Below, piece after piece: positions 1 through 11,440 of a DNA stretch of 64,000 bases; position 1 is the first letter of the stretch; each line of letters opens with the position of its first letter. The stretch is from NCBI GenBank assembly GCA_018398805.1, contig JAGFBZ010002546.1, forward strand, positions 121,001 to 185,000. The letters are read 5' to 3'. Made by a program: the position numbers and the translations under genes. The stretch is from Hirundichthys speculiger. Taxonomy: Eukaryota > Chordata > Actinopteri > Beloniformes > Exocoetidae. The notes under the pieces were generated by a model. It was not told the origin of the DNA. It made no database searches and was given only the letters and a program-made list of their open reading frames with translations.

Positions 1-44
1 GTCCTGGTGCCTGACCCTGTCCTTGTCCTCCCTGGTCCCAGGAG

Positions 45-160
45 TCCTGGTGCCTGGTCCCCCATTGGTGCCCGATCCGCCAGTGTCCTGGTGCCCGGTC
101 CGCAGGTGTCCTGGTGCCCGGTCCGCAGGTGTCCTGGTGCCCGGTCCGCAGGTGTCCTGG
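45..160. repeat. 23-bp minisatellite
   Basis: Three exact 23-bp units begin at 90, 113 and 136, each reading GGTGCCCGGTCCGCAGG followed by TGTCCT; degraded units precede them from about 45. The short open frame across it is a by-product of the repeat. From 160 to 490 I see no recognisable feature. Confidence 0.8.
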
Positions 161-490
161 GGAGGGGTAGTGGGGGTGGAGCATCAGTTCTAGCTGAGAC
201 CAGCATCCTTCTGAGGAGACTCAGTCCAGACAGCAGTAACAGTTGAGGGTCAGACTGAGTCCAGTAGCTTCTGTCTCCTCCAGAGTCTGTGCTTCGTCTC
301 CATGATGGTTCCAGACAGACAGATGGTGGTCAGTTCCTTCAGGCTGAGCTTGTAGCTTCTCCAGGTTCTTCTCCATCCTGTCAGTGAGGTCCAGAACCCC
401 AGCTAGTCTGAGGTTCTGTTCAGGAATCACCTTCATTTAGTGGTTTCAGTCTGAGTGTTGACAGCCGACATCTTCATCACACATGACAGA

Positions 491-1350
491 CAGCTGCTGA
501 TGGTTCTGGATCTGGAGATCAACCAGGTAAACACCAACTCCAGAACCAGAACAGCTGCTGATGGTTCTGGATCTGGAGATCAACCAGGTAAACACCAACT
601 CCAGAACCAGAACAGCTGCTGATGGTTCTGGATCTGGAGATCAACCAGGTAAACACCAACTCCAGAACCAGAACAGCTGCTGATGATTTCTGGATCTGGA
701 GATCAACCAGGTAACCACCAACTCCAGAACCAGAACAGCTGCTGATGGTTCTGGATCTGGAGATCCACCAGGTAAACACCAACTCCAGAACCAGAACAGC
801 TGCTGATGGTTCTGGATCTGGAGATCCACCAAGTAACCACCAACTCCAAAACCAGAACAGCTGCTGATGGTTCTGGATCTGGAGATCCACCAGGTAAACA
901 CCAACTCCAGACAGCTACATGATGACCAGAACAGCTGATGACGGTTCTGGATCTGGAGATCCACCAGGTAAACACCAACTCCAAAACCAGAACAGCTGCT
1001 GATGGTTCTGGATCTGGAGATCCACCAGGTAACCTCCAACTCCAGAACCAGAACAGCTGCTGATGGTTCTGGATCTGGAGATCCACAAGGTAACCTCCAA
1101 CTCCAGAACCAGAACAGCTGCTAATGGTTCTGGATCTGGAGATCCACCAGGTAACCACCAACTCCAGACAGCTTCACGATGACCAGAACAGCTGCTGATG
1201 GTTCTGGATCTGGAGATCCACCAGGTAACCTCCAACTCCAGACAGCTTCACGATGACCAGAACAGCTGCTGATGGTTCTGGATCCTGAGATCCACCAGGT
1301 AACCACCAACTCCAGACAGCTTCATGATGACCAGGTGGATCTCCAGATCC
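491..1350. repeat. 61-bp minisatellite, about 14 units
   Basis: The unit starts CAGCTGCTGATGGTTCTGG and repeats at 491, 552, 613 and onward with a 61-bp period. Later units are shortened or carry an extra GACAGCTTCACGATGACC block. Several overlapping minus-strand frames stay open through it only because the unit lacks stops. The right end runs directly into a Tc1-transposase fragment. Confidence 0.9.
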
Positions 1351-1351
1351 A

Positions 1352-1530
1352 GAACCAACTAAGGGGCCAAGCCCAGCTCCTGAAAACAAGCCCACACCAT
1401 AATCCCTCCTCCAACAAACTTTACAGTTGGATCAGGGCAGTCAGACCAGTACCGTTCTCCTGGAAACTACCAAACCTGGACTCTTCCATCAGATCACCAG
1501 ATGGAGACAGACCGGCAGCCTCATTGGCCA
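1352..1530 (-). mobile_element. Tc1-like transposase fragment
   Basis: The minus strand encodes a piece typical of Tc1 transposases (GLFSGAGLGPLV and the preceding region). The same stretch is present, more completely, at about 51240-51380, where the order of the two copies matches base by base for long runs. Only the central part survives; neither terminal repeat is visible. The boundary with the 61-bp array is inside the coding frame. Confidence 0.7.
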
Positions 1531-2574
1531 CGCCTCAAAATCTTCTAGTATTTATATTGACATGGCAATAATGATAAAATTTCCCTTTATTGTGCAGCTC
1601 TAATATTATTTTATCATATCAATAAAAGCATTACAGGATGGCAAACATATGACAGTTCTGGTTACCAGACTTGATAAGAGGATATTGACCCAACGGGTCC
1701 AGCTGCCAGAACTGATGTGCTCCACATCTGTTCCTCCTCAGAGCCGTGGAAACCTGAGACTGGTGTGGTGTTGGTCCAGGCAGGTTTCAGGCCAGAGCTG
1801 CCCTGTTGTCAGGGTGACGGTTGGGGTGCAGATGTTGCTACAGCTGGCTGAAACCCCAAACGCTCCCGCTCTCCGTAGACCATCTCTTTAAATAGCTTCC
1901 TTCACTGCAGCCGACAAACAAGACATAAAAAAACCCTCCAGACGTCCTCCCCGACCGGCAGGCCTGACGGTGAGGCCGACGGAGACAGAGGCATAATTAC
2001 ACATTCAGGACGTTTTTAGGTCCGTCTCTGAGAGGACGTAACCTTTCCAACATGGAGGGAGCGGCGGCGTTGGAGGTTACGGTTGCTCCCTTCCCCCCCC
2101 CCACACACAAAGAGCTTCATCTGCAGAGCCAAGCGGCCTGGACATGGTTTCCCCTGAAAAGCACCGCTGTGGGGGGGTGAGGGGGGTGGAGACCCTGACC
2201 TTCACCGCTGAAGGCTGCCTGCTGGACGCCACTCAAGACCTCGTTATAAACCGGAACAATCAGTTCACATCCGAGCAGGTCTGATGGACTACATGATCTC
2301 TAAAGTCAGGTCTCAACCTCAGAGTTCCCTGCTGGTCCGATTATTTACGTCTCATTTCACTTCCTGGGGCAGAGAAAACTTCCTCAAGCTGCATTTCCTG
2401 AACTGCTCTTTGTGTCCACTAAAAAACTGAATAAGAAGATCTAGAAAAACAAACCTCATAACATCACCTCTGGGTTTTCTGAAGAGTTTTTCAGGTGTGG
2501 ATGACGCCATGTTGACAAGAGTTGACTCCACCCAGTCTGGTTAATCCAGAAGAAGGCAAATGGGCGGAAAAACC
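1531..2574. other. No recognised feature
   Basis: Mixed single-copy-looking sequence with short homopolymer runs (C-rich near 2092, G-rich near 2172). No open frame with recognisable protein similarity and no clear terminal repeats were found. Confidence 0.4.
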
Positions 2575-3735
2575 ACTAAAGACCGTGGTTCCTCCACCGA
2601 CCGCTAGAGGCTGCAGTTCCTCCACTGACCACTAGAGGCTGTGGTTCCTCTACCGACCACTAGAGGCTGCGGTTCCTCTACTGACCACTAGAGGCTGCAG
2701 TTCCTCTACCGACCACTAGAGGCTGCGGTTTCTCTACCGACCACTAGAGGCTGCAGTTTCTCTACCGACCACTAGAGGCTGCAGTTCCTCCACTGACCAC
2801 TAGAGGCTGTGGTTCCTCTACTGACCACTAGAGGCTGTGGTTCCTCTACCCACCACTAGAGGCTGCAGTTCCTCTACCGACCACTAGAGGCTGCGGTTTC
2901 TCTACCGACCACTAGAGGCTGCGGTTTCTCTCTAACCGACCACTAGAGGCTGCGTTCCTCTACCGACCACTAAGGCTTGCTTTTTCTCTAAACCGACCAC
3001 TAGAGGCTGCAGTTTCTCTAACCGACCACTAAGGCTGCAGTTTCTCTACCGACCACTAGAGGCTGCAGTTTCTCTACCGACCACTAGAGGCTGCGGTTCC
3101 TCTACCGACCACTAGAGGCTGCGGTTCCTCTACCCGACCACTAGAGGCTGCGGTTTCCCTCTACCGACCACTAGAGGCTGCATTTCTCTAACCACCTGCA
3201 GTTCCTCTACCGACCACTAGAGGCTGCAGTTCCTCTACCGACCACTAGAGGCTGCGGTTCCTCTACCCACCGCTAGAGGCTGCGGTTCCTCTACCGACCA
3301 CTAGAGGCCGTGGTTCCTCCACCGACCACTAGAGGCTGCAGTTCCTCTACCGACCACTAGAGGCTGCGGTTTCTCTACCGACCACTAGAGGCTGCGGTTC
3401 CTCTACCCACCGCTAGAGGCCTTGGTTCCTCCACCGACCGCTAGAGGCTGCGGTTCCTCTACTGACCACTAGAGGCTGCAGTTCCTCTACTGACCACTAG
3501 AGGCTGCGGTTCCTCTACCGACCGCTAGAGGCTGCGGTTCCTCTACTGACCACTAGAGGCTGCAGTTCCTCTACTGACCACTAGAGGCTGCGGTTCCTCT
3601 ACTGACCACTAGAGGCTGCAGTTCCTCTACTGACCACTAGAGGCTGCGGTTCCTCTACCGACCACTAGAAGCTGCAGTTCCTCTACCAACCACTAGAGGC
3701 CGCGGTTCCTCTACTGACCACTAGAGGCTGGGGAT
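2575..3735. repeat. 28-bp minisatellite, about 41 units
   Basis: Units of the form GACCACTAGAGGCTGCGGTT plus CCTCTACC recur with a 28-bp period (for example 2655 and 2683). Sites alternate between GCGG, GCAG and GTGG variants, and short indels occur around 2930-3010 and 3130-3200. It carries no open frame. Confidence 0.92.
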
Positions 3736-4059
3736 GAAGCTTACCTAAATAGCAGCAGCTTGTGCTAACTGAGCCACAGCTAATCATAGTGGTCATTTCT
3801 GATAATGCCACAGAAAACACAAACAGGAGGTGTCATGGTTTGCAGTGGAGGAAGGAGAACCCGAGAGCAGGAGATCTCAAAAGCAAAAAGGGTTTATTAT
3901 CCAAAACACAAAAAGCCAGAAATAGCCAGAAAAGTCCAAAATACAAACACATAAACTTATCTGAAATCCAGGGAGACAATGAGAGGGAAAACGAGCAGGA
4001 CTGCAAACACGCATCACACAGAGAACAGGAAACTGACAAGACTTAAATACAGAGAGGAA

Positions 4060-4395
4060 AAACGAGAGGCAGGTGCAGGGAATCAAGGTAAAGAGAGACA
4101 GGTGCAGGGAATCAAGGTAACGAGAGGCAGGTGCAGAGAATCAAGGTAACGAGAGGCAGGTGCAGGGAATCAAGGTAACGAGAGGCAGGTGCAGAGAATC
4201 AAGGTAACGAGAGGCAGGTGCAGAGAATCAAGGTAACGAGAGGCAGGTGCAGGGAATCAAGGTAACGAGAGGCAGGTGCAGAGAATCAAGGTAACGAGAG
4301 GCAGGTGCAGAGAATCAAGGTAACGAGAGGCAGGTGCAGGGAATCAAGGTAACGAGAGGCAGGTCAGGAATCAGGTAACGGCAGGTGAAACAAGG
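4060..4395. repeat. 29-bp minisatellite, about 11 units
   Basis: The unit GAATCAAGGTAACGAGAGGC plus AGGTGCAGA repeats every 29 bp (GGTGCAG at 4101 and 4130), and the last copies (4360-4395) are degraded. The flanking 3740-4060 segment and the tail at 4395-4580 hold no recognised gene. Confidence 0.9.
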
Positions 4396-5055
4396 TAACG
4401 AGGGCAAGAAAAGCAAAGCAAAGCAAAAAAACAATAGAGACAAGACAGACCTTTCAAAGTAAAACAGGAACCACTAAAGACAGGGAGAGACGCCAACTTG
4501 ACAGACACACACAGGGCTGCCATGGCAACCAGGCCATGACAGGAGGTCCTTCTGTCGATGTCCAGCAGCAGCTCCACAGCTCCTTCAGTTTAGAGTAGAA
4601 TAGAGTCCTTTATTGTCACTGTACATCTCTGGTTACGGTGCAAAAGACTGCAAAACAGTACGGATCAGTGTAAAATACATACAATGTAGAAAAATAAAAT
4701 AAAATAGTGCAGGTAATGAAGGTAATACAAATAAAAAGAGGGCGGGGGTATGAGGAGGTAAGGTGCACAGTCAAGTCCTGAGACGGTATAACAGATACTA
4801 TATACAGATGTTTGCACATCTGGTGGAATATTGCACAGACTGGTTCAGGGCGGTTATGGCTTTGGGGAAGAAGCTGTTTGTTTAGTCTGTTCGTTTTGGA
4901 CCTGATGACCCTGTAGCGTCTTCCTGAGGACAACAGGTCCAACAGGTCAGAGCTGGGGGGGGGGGGGGGGGGGAGCTGTCCTTCATGATTTTAGTGGCTC
5001 TGCTGAGGCAGCGGGAGGTATAAATGTCTGACAGGGAAGGGAGAGGGTGGCTGCC

Positions 5056-5273
5056 GTACCAGACTGTAGTCCAGTACCAGACTGTAGTCCAGTACCTCAG
5101 CAGACTGTAGTCCAGAACCAGACTGTAGTCCAGAACCAGACTGTAGTCCAGGACCAGACTGTAGTCCAGTACCAGACTGTAGTCCAGTACCAGACTGTAG
5201 TCCAGGACCAGACTGTAGTCCAGGACCAGACTGTAGTCCAGGACCAGACTGTAGTCCAGTACCAGACTGGGGC
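5056..5273. repeat. 18-bp minisatellite inside the LINE
   Basis: About twelve units of AGTCCAGTACCAGACTGT and close variants. On the minus strand each unit reads as six codons (WTTVW plus Y, S or F). The same frame joins reverse-transcriptase motif A upstream and the YGS...LPSLSDIY block downstream, where intact relatives have a TVWYGS motif. The array therefore appears grown from LINE codons at the edge of an internal deletion. Confidence 0.85.
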
Positions 5274-5634
5274 GATGGTGATCAGTTCAGTGATGAGGAT
5301 GTCTGGGATTATTGTGTTGAAGCCAGAGCTGTAATCCACAAAGAGCATCTGGACGTAGCTCTGCTGTTGCTCCAGGTGGTTCAGAGCAGAGTGCAGAGCT
5401 ACAGCGATGGCGTCCTCAGTGGATCTGTTTGCCCGATAAGCAAACTGGAAGGGGTCGAAGTCTCGGGGGAGGTGGTTCTTTATGTGGTGAAGAACTAGTC
5501 TCTCAAAGCCCTTGGTGATTACCGGGGTGAGGGCCACTGGACGGTAATCATTCAGGCTGGTGACGGGAGACTTCTTCAGCACCGGGATTATGGAGGCTGA
5601 TTTCAGGCAGGACGGGACCACTGCCTGGGCCAGG

Positions 5635-8165
5635 GAGGTGTTGAAGATCCTGGTGAAGGTGGGGGTGGAGCTGGTGGGCCAGGGAGGTGTTGAAGATCCT
5701 GGTGAAGGTGGGGGTGAGCTGGTGGGCCAGGGAGGTGTTGAAGATCCTGGTGAAGGTGGGGGTAGCTGGTGGGCCAGGGAGGTGTTGAAGACCCTGGTGA
5801 AGGTGGGGGTGAGCTGGTGGGCCAGGGAGGTGTTGAAGACCCTGGTGAAGGTGAGGGTGAGCTGGTGGGCCAGGGAGGTGTTGAAGATCCTGGTGAGGGT
5901 GGGGGGGAGCTGGTGGGCCAGGGAGGTGTTGAAGACCCTGGTGAAGGTGAGGGTGAGCTGGTGGGCCAGGGAGGTGTTGAAGATCCTGGTGAGGTGGGGG
6001 GGAGCTGGTGGAACAGGGAGGTGTTGAATCCTGGTGAAGGTGGGGGGGAGCTGGTGGAACAGGGAGGTGTTGAAGATCCTGGTGAGGGTGGGGGGGAGTT
6101 GGTGGGCCAGGGAGGTGTTGAAGATCCTGGTGAGGGTGGGGGTGAGCTGGTGGGCCAGGGAGGTGTTGAAGACCCTGGTGAAGGTGAGGGTGAGCTGGTG
6201 GGCCAGGGAGGTGTTGAAGATCCTGTGAGGTGGGGGGGAGCTGGTGGAACAGGGAGGTGTTTGAAGATCCTGGTGAGGGTGGGGGGAGTTGGTGGGCCAG
6301 GGAGGTGTTGAAGATCCTGGTGAAGGGTGGGGGTGAGCTGGTGGGCCCAGGGAGGTGTTGAAGATCCTGGTGAAGGTGGGGGGGGTGAGCTGGTGGAACC
6401 AGGGAGGTGTTGAAGATCCTGGTGAAGGTGGGGGTGAGCTGGTGGGCCAGGGAGGTGTTGAAGATCCTGGTGAGGGTGGGGGGGAGCTGGTGGGCCAGGG
6501 AGGTGTTGAAGATCCTGGTGAAGGTGGTGGTGGAGCTGGTGGGCCCAGGGAGGTGTTGAAGATCCTGGTGAAGGTGGGGGTGAGCTGGTGGGCCAGGGAG
6601 GTGTTGTGAAGATCCTGGTGAAGGTGGGGGTGGAGCTGGTGGGCTGGTTGAACAGGGAGGTGTTGAAGATCCTGGTGAAGGGTGGGGTGAGCTGGTGGAA
6701 CAGGAGGTGTTGAAGATCCTGGTGAAGGTGGAGGTGAGCTGGTGGAACCAGGGAGGTGTTGAAGATCCTGGTGAAGGTGGGGGTGAGCTGGTGGAACAGG
6801 AGGTGTTGAAGATCCTGGTGAAGGTGGATGGTGAGCTGGTGGAACAGGGAGGTGTTTGAAGATCCTGGTGAAGGTGGGGGTGGAGCTGGTGGGAACCAGG
6901 GAGGTGTTGAAGATCCTGGTGAAGGGTGGGGGTGAGCTGGTGGGGCAGGAGGTGTTGAAGATCCTGGTGAGGGTGGGGGGGGAGCTGGTGGGCCAGGGAG
7001 GTGTTTGAAGATCCTGGTGAAGGTGGGGGGGGAGCTGGTGGGCCAGGGAGGTGTTGAAGATCCTGGTGAAGGTGGGGGTGAGCTGGTGGGCCAGGGAGGT
7101 GTTGAAGATCCTGGTGAAGGGGGGGGTGAGCTGGTGGGCCAGGGAGGTGTTGAAGATCCTGGTGAAGGTGGGGGTGAGCTGGTGGGCCATGGAGGTGTTG
7201 AAGATCCTGGTGAAGGTGGGGGTGAGCTGGTGGGCCAGGGAGGTGTTGAAGATCCTGGTGAAGGTGGGGGTGGAGCTGGTGGAACAGGGAGGTGTTGAAG
7301 ATCCTGGTGAAGGTGGAGGTGAGCTGGTGGAACAGGGAGGTGTTGAAGATCCTGGTGAAGGTGGGGGTGAGCTGGTGGGCCAGGGAGGTGTTGAAGATCC
7401 TGGTGAAGGTGGGGGGAGAGCTGGTGGGCCAGGGAGGTGTTGAAGATCCTGGTGAAGGTGGGGGTGAGCTGGTGGGCCAGGGAGGTGTTGAAGATCCTGG
7501 TGAAGGTGGGGGTGAGCTGGTGGAACAGGGAGGTGTTGAAGATCCTGGTGAAGGTGGGGGTGAGCTGGTGGGTGTCAGGGAGGTGTTGAAGATCCTGGTG
7601 AAGGTGGGGGGGGAGCTGGTGGGCCAGGGAGGTGTTGAAGATCCTGGTGAAGGTGGGGGGGAGCTGGTGGCCAGGGAGTGGTTGAAGATCCTGGTGAAGG
7701 TGGGGGTGGCTGGTGGGCCAGGGAGGTGTTGAAGATCCTGGTGAAGTGGTGGGCCTGGTGAAGATCCTGGTGAAGGTGGGGGGGAGCTGGTGGGCCAGGG
7801 AGGTGTTTGAAGATCCTGGTGAAGGTGGGGTTGAGCTGGTGGGCCAGGAGGTGTTGAATATCCTGGTGAAGGTGGGGGTGGAGCTGGTGGGCCAGGAGGG
7901 TGTTGAAGATCCTGGTGAAGGTGGGGGTGAGCTGGTGGAACAGGGAGGTGTTGAAGATCCTGGTGAGGTGGGGGTGAGCTGGTGGGCCATGGAGGTGTTG
8001 AAGATCCTGGTGAAGTGGGGGTGAGCTGGTGGCCAGGGAGGTGCTGAAGATCCTGGTGAAGGTGGGGGTGAGCTGGTGGGCCATGGAGGTGTTGAAGATC
8101 CTGGTGAAGGTGGGGGGGGGCTGGTGGGGCAGGGAGGTGTTGAAACCCTGTGAGGTGGGGGGAGC
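5635..8165. repeat. 48-bp minisatellite grown from LINE coding sequence, about 52 units
   Basis: The plus-strand unit is GGGCCAGGGAGGTGTTGAAG plus ATCCTGGTGAAGGTGGGGGTGAGCTGGT. On the minus strand it is 16 codons reading [16 protein letters not shown]. This matches the segment that precedes VPSCLKS in reverse transcriptases of this LINE type, and here too the last unit runs in frame into AVVPSCLKS. Units are mostly 48 bp, with one-base indels in the middle of the array that break the frame. A 697-codon minus-strand frame (5097-7190) results, but I do not regard it as a functional protein. Confidence 0.93.
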
Positions 8166-9060
8166 TGGTGGGTGCACGCTTTGAGCACCTTGCCTGGAAC
8201 TCAGTCTGAGCTCAGTCGCAGCTTTCTTGGTGTTCACTGTCAGGGCACCCGTCTGACATCATGCTCCTGTACAGTGAGTGGAGTCATGGGGGATCCTGGT
8301 GGGGGCGGGGCTGGGGGCGTGGCCGGAGCAGGTGGGGGTGGGGCTGGAACAGCTGGGTGCTGCTGTGGTGTTTCAAAGCAAGCATAGAAACCATTCAGCT
8401 CCTCTGCCACAACGCACTCAGATCTGGGGTTGACACATCACTGCCTCTGAAGTTGGTGATGTGTAGTAAGCCCCGCCCACACCTGCCGGGAGTTGTTGCT
8501 GGACAGGTGGGACTCTATTCTCATCCTGTGGTCCGCCTTGGCTTTCTTTATTCCTCTGTTCAGGTCAGCCCGAGCAGCTCTGTATAGAGCTCTGTCACCT
8601 GACCTGAAGGTGGCGTTGCGGGCCCTGAGGAGTGAGCGGACCTGGCTGGTCATCCAGGGTTTTGGTTCGGGAAAACCCGGATGGTTTTGTCTACAGTCAC
8701 ATTCCCAATGCAGAACTTGATGTAGTCCAGTACCGGGTCTGTGAAAGGATCCAGCCCCTGATGTTCAAATAAGTCCAACTCTGTCCGGTGGAAGCAGTCC
8801 TGGAGTTCTGGAAGTACATGGTCGGGCCCGGTTGTGACTGTCCTTGTGGTGGGCCTGGTTCTTCATCTGAGGGGGGTGTACGCTGGGGGGAGCAGGAGGG
8901 AAAGATGGTCTGATTGTCCGAGGTGGGGGAGGGGTGCGTCTCTGTATGCTAGCTTAATGTTGGAGTAGACGTGATCCAGAACGTTCTCCCCCCCGGTGGA
9001 GCATTTAACATGCTGGTAGAGTTAGGGTTAGGGAACGTCGGTAGTTCCGTCTCTAGACTG

Positions 9061-9754
9061 GTCTTATTAAAGGCCGCTGATGTTCGTTGATGGTGTCCAG
9101 CAGGACGGAGAGCGCTGTGTTTACATTAGCCATTAGCATCTGGCGGGATGTTAGCAGCCGTGATGATCGCTACAGTCAGCTCTCTGACATGTACTGGACC
9201 TCTGGGTGTCGATGGGTGGCTCAGCTGAAGGACCCAGAAGCCACGGAGGTCCATTGAAGACCCTTCCAGTCATCCCATGATTGATGGTTGATGGTGGTTG
9301 GTTAGTTTGACTGTAACACTTCTATCTTTACCAGTATCAGACTGATGGACCAGTGGCTCCAGGACAGCTCTGCTGGTCCTGGTTTCAGCTCTGGCAGAAC
9401 TTGTTTCAGATGTCATTTCAGTAACGACACTTGAAATGAGGATGTTTGGACAGATTTGAGCAGAATGAATATAAAGTTCTATTAATTAGCATCAGGTTAT
9501 CATAAACTAAGCCAGCCAAGGTGAAGTACCTAAGTATGACTGAACTAAGGTGATCCAGACCTGCTAGTTCTGCTCATGTACATGACACCATGCAGCACAA
9601 GAAAGAAGAGGCTTCAGAACCACATAACTGAGGGTCGGTCCAGTTCTGCTACTGGTTCTGGCAGATCTTCAGCATCATCAGGAACAAGCCTGGATGGACA
9701 GGGGCCCCCATCGTACCCGTTACCACTAGCCGCTACCCTCAAATTTGATGTATA
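9061..9754. other. No clear feature
   Basis: Continues the LINE neighbourhood without recognised motifs; a short double TTAGGG motif lies just left, at 9021-9033. No convincing coding or RNA gene. Confidence 0.35.
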
Positions 9755-10687
9755 GGAATGTTCGCTAACCCCGCTTGCTATGGAAGTATTTCTGTGCCAT
9801 CTGAGTTTGAATACGAATTTTTAAGATTGAAAAATTTCAGCATCAAAATCAGACTTTGAATTTTAAAAAACATCAGATTTCTAGCACTGAATTCTTTTTG
9901 CCTCTGAATTTTATTTTGTTAAAATAAATTCCGTGTTAAAAAAAATTGTTGTCTTAAAATATTCAGTTTTTCAAAATTCAACATGTAAAGAAATTCAACA
10001 CCCCAAAAAATTCAGTGTAAAAAAAGACTCAACATCCGGGTCACCAGGGAGAAGCAATCGATCCCTGTCTCAATTCAGCCAACGTGCAGCCAATCACGTT
10101 ACGCTCCATTGGTCATGTGACACCCACCCAGATAGTAATCACCTGAGTTTGCTGCCATGGCCGACCAGTCTGTCTTACTATCTGGGTGGGTGTCACATGA
10201 CCAATGGAGCGTAACGTGATTGGCTGGACGTTGGTTGAATTGAGACAGGGATCGATTGCTTCTCCCTGGTGACCCGGATGTTGAGTCTGGTTCTTTTTAC
10301 ACTGAATTTTTTGAGGTTGAATTTTTTTACACTGAATTTTTTTAGGTTGAATTTTTTTACACTGTTTTTTTTTTTAGAAATTAAATTTTTTTACACTGAT
10401 TTTTTTTGAGATGTTGATTTTTACACTGAATGTTTTGGGGTGTTGAATTTCTTTGCGTGTTGAATTTTGAAAATCTGAATATTTTAAGACAACAATTTTT
10501 TTTTAACATTGAATTTATTTTAACAAAATAAAATTCAGAGGCAAAAACAAATTCAGTGCTAGAAATCTGATGTTTTTTAAAATTTAAAGTCTGATTTTGA
10601 TGCTGAAAAATTTCAATCTTAAAAATTCGTATTCAAACTCAGATGGCACAGAAATACTTCCATAGCAAGTGGGGTTAGCGAACGTTC
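9755..10687. mobile_element. Fold-back element with arms of about 380 and 510 bp
   Basis: The left arm starts GAATGTTCGCTAACCCCGCT near 9755 and the right arm ends with the reverse complement near 10687. Matching continues inward across the whole element to GATAGTAA / TTACTATC, leaving a loop of about 36 bp (10139-10174). The right arm is longer because a TTTTACACTGAATTTTTTG motif has been repeated (10300-10430). No coding capacity is seen. Such structures are typical of non-autonomous DNA transposons with long inverted repeats; I could not identify a target duplication or family. Confidence 0.88.
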
Positions 10688-10989
10688 CGCCCACGATAGC
10701 CGCTAGACTCTTTTACTCACTTCGTAGGTGTGGCAGTGGGCGTGTCTTCTGCCCTTTCTTAAAACTTGGTATCGTACCATCGCAGGTTTAGGAGGAAGCA
10801 TTTCAGGTGGTCTGACTACCCTTAACCCGCATGGCGGCACGTACAAGAGCGCGCCCAAATGGCTTCAATGAGCGTCCACCTGGTCACATGTGGGACGTGC
10901 ACAGACGGCTCTACCTCTGGAATTAGCTCTTGATCGCAATTAATCGTTAACTCGCGATTAACCACACATTAACCCCTTTTTTTTAATGT

Positions 10990-11055
10990 TCTGTTTATCC
11001 ATCCATCCATTATCTATACCCATTTTATCCTATACAGGGTCACAGGGATCTTCTT
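10990..11055. repeat. Dispersed teleost repeat fragment (ATCC-rich)
   Basis: Carries TCCATCCATCCATTATCTAT followed by a CAGGGTCACAGGGATC stretch, a combination I recognise as a common interspersed repeat in fish genomes. Short and truncated. The surrounding 10690-11440 sequence has no recognised gene. Confidence 0.5.
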
Positions 11056-11440
11056 TTTTATATTTTAAGCCTTTAGTTTGAAAACAGGAAGTCCACCAAT
11101 GCTGCCGTACTTTTTAGGGGCTTAATTCATCAGCTTCTTAGTGTATTTTGTCAGAGCTGCTGCTTGACCGCAGTAATTTGCTGACGGTCCCTAAACTCCA
11201 CAGCAGCAGGTAGTCAGAAGGACATTCAGCTGTTCCTGAGAGTTTTAGCCACACCAACTGAGTTTTAGCCACGCCCACTGAGCGTTTAGCCATGCCCACT
11301 GAGAGTTTTAGCCACGCCCACTGAGCTTGGAGGGTTGATGACACTGGTGAAATGTCTGGCAGACTGATATCTACAAAATGATACCAACCTGGATGAAATC
11401 GGTGCCGTTTCCATGAGGCTAATAAAGTTTAAGTTTCTGT

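Larger units (their letters stand above)
4590..9060 (-). mobile_element. Non-LTR retrotransposon (jockey/CR1/Rex1-like), defective
   Basis: Reading down the minus strand, recognisable LINE parts occur in order. They are the end of an AP-endonuclease domain with a GQSDH motif (about 8990-8900); the linker before the reverse transcriptase, with WMTSQVRSLL and RALYRAARADL (8660-8440); and the start of the reverse transcriptase with [36 protein letters not shown] and motif [12 protein letters not shown] (5630-5300). The C-terminal LPSLSDIYTSRCL and SSGRRYRVI block follows (5040-4880), then a 3' tail rich in short A/T runs with CAATAAAGGA at 4590-4610. Reverse-transcriptase motifs B to E, including the YADD/FADD box, are missing, so the copy is dead. 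Two minisatellites interrupt it, and a run of about 19 G sits at 4958. Assignment within the jockey superfamily is by motif resemblance only. Confidence 0.85.

Noticed and set aside
3762..4046. 94-codon plus-strand frame before the 29-bp array
   Set aside because: Lys/Glu/Asn-rich with no domain; overlaps equally long minus-strand frames.
4955..4975. Long G-run as a functional quadruplex
   Set aside because: Homopolymer runs of 15-19 G recur at 26251, 34612, 35750 and 53501 without conserved context; likely simple slippage.
5097..8237. Minus-strand frames of 697, 861 and 220 codons rich in Pro, Ser and His
   Set aside because: They are the 48-bp LINE-derived array read in different phases; no stops in the unit is enough to explain them.
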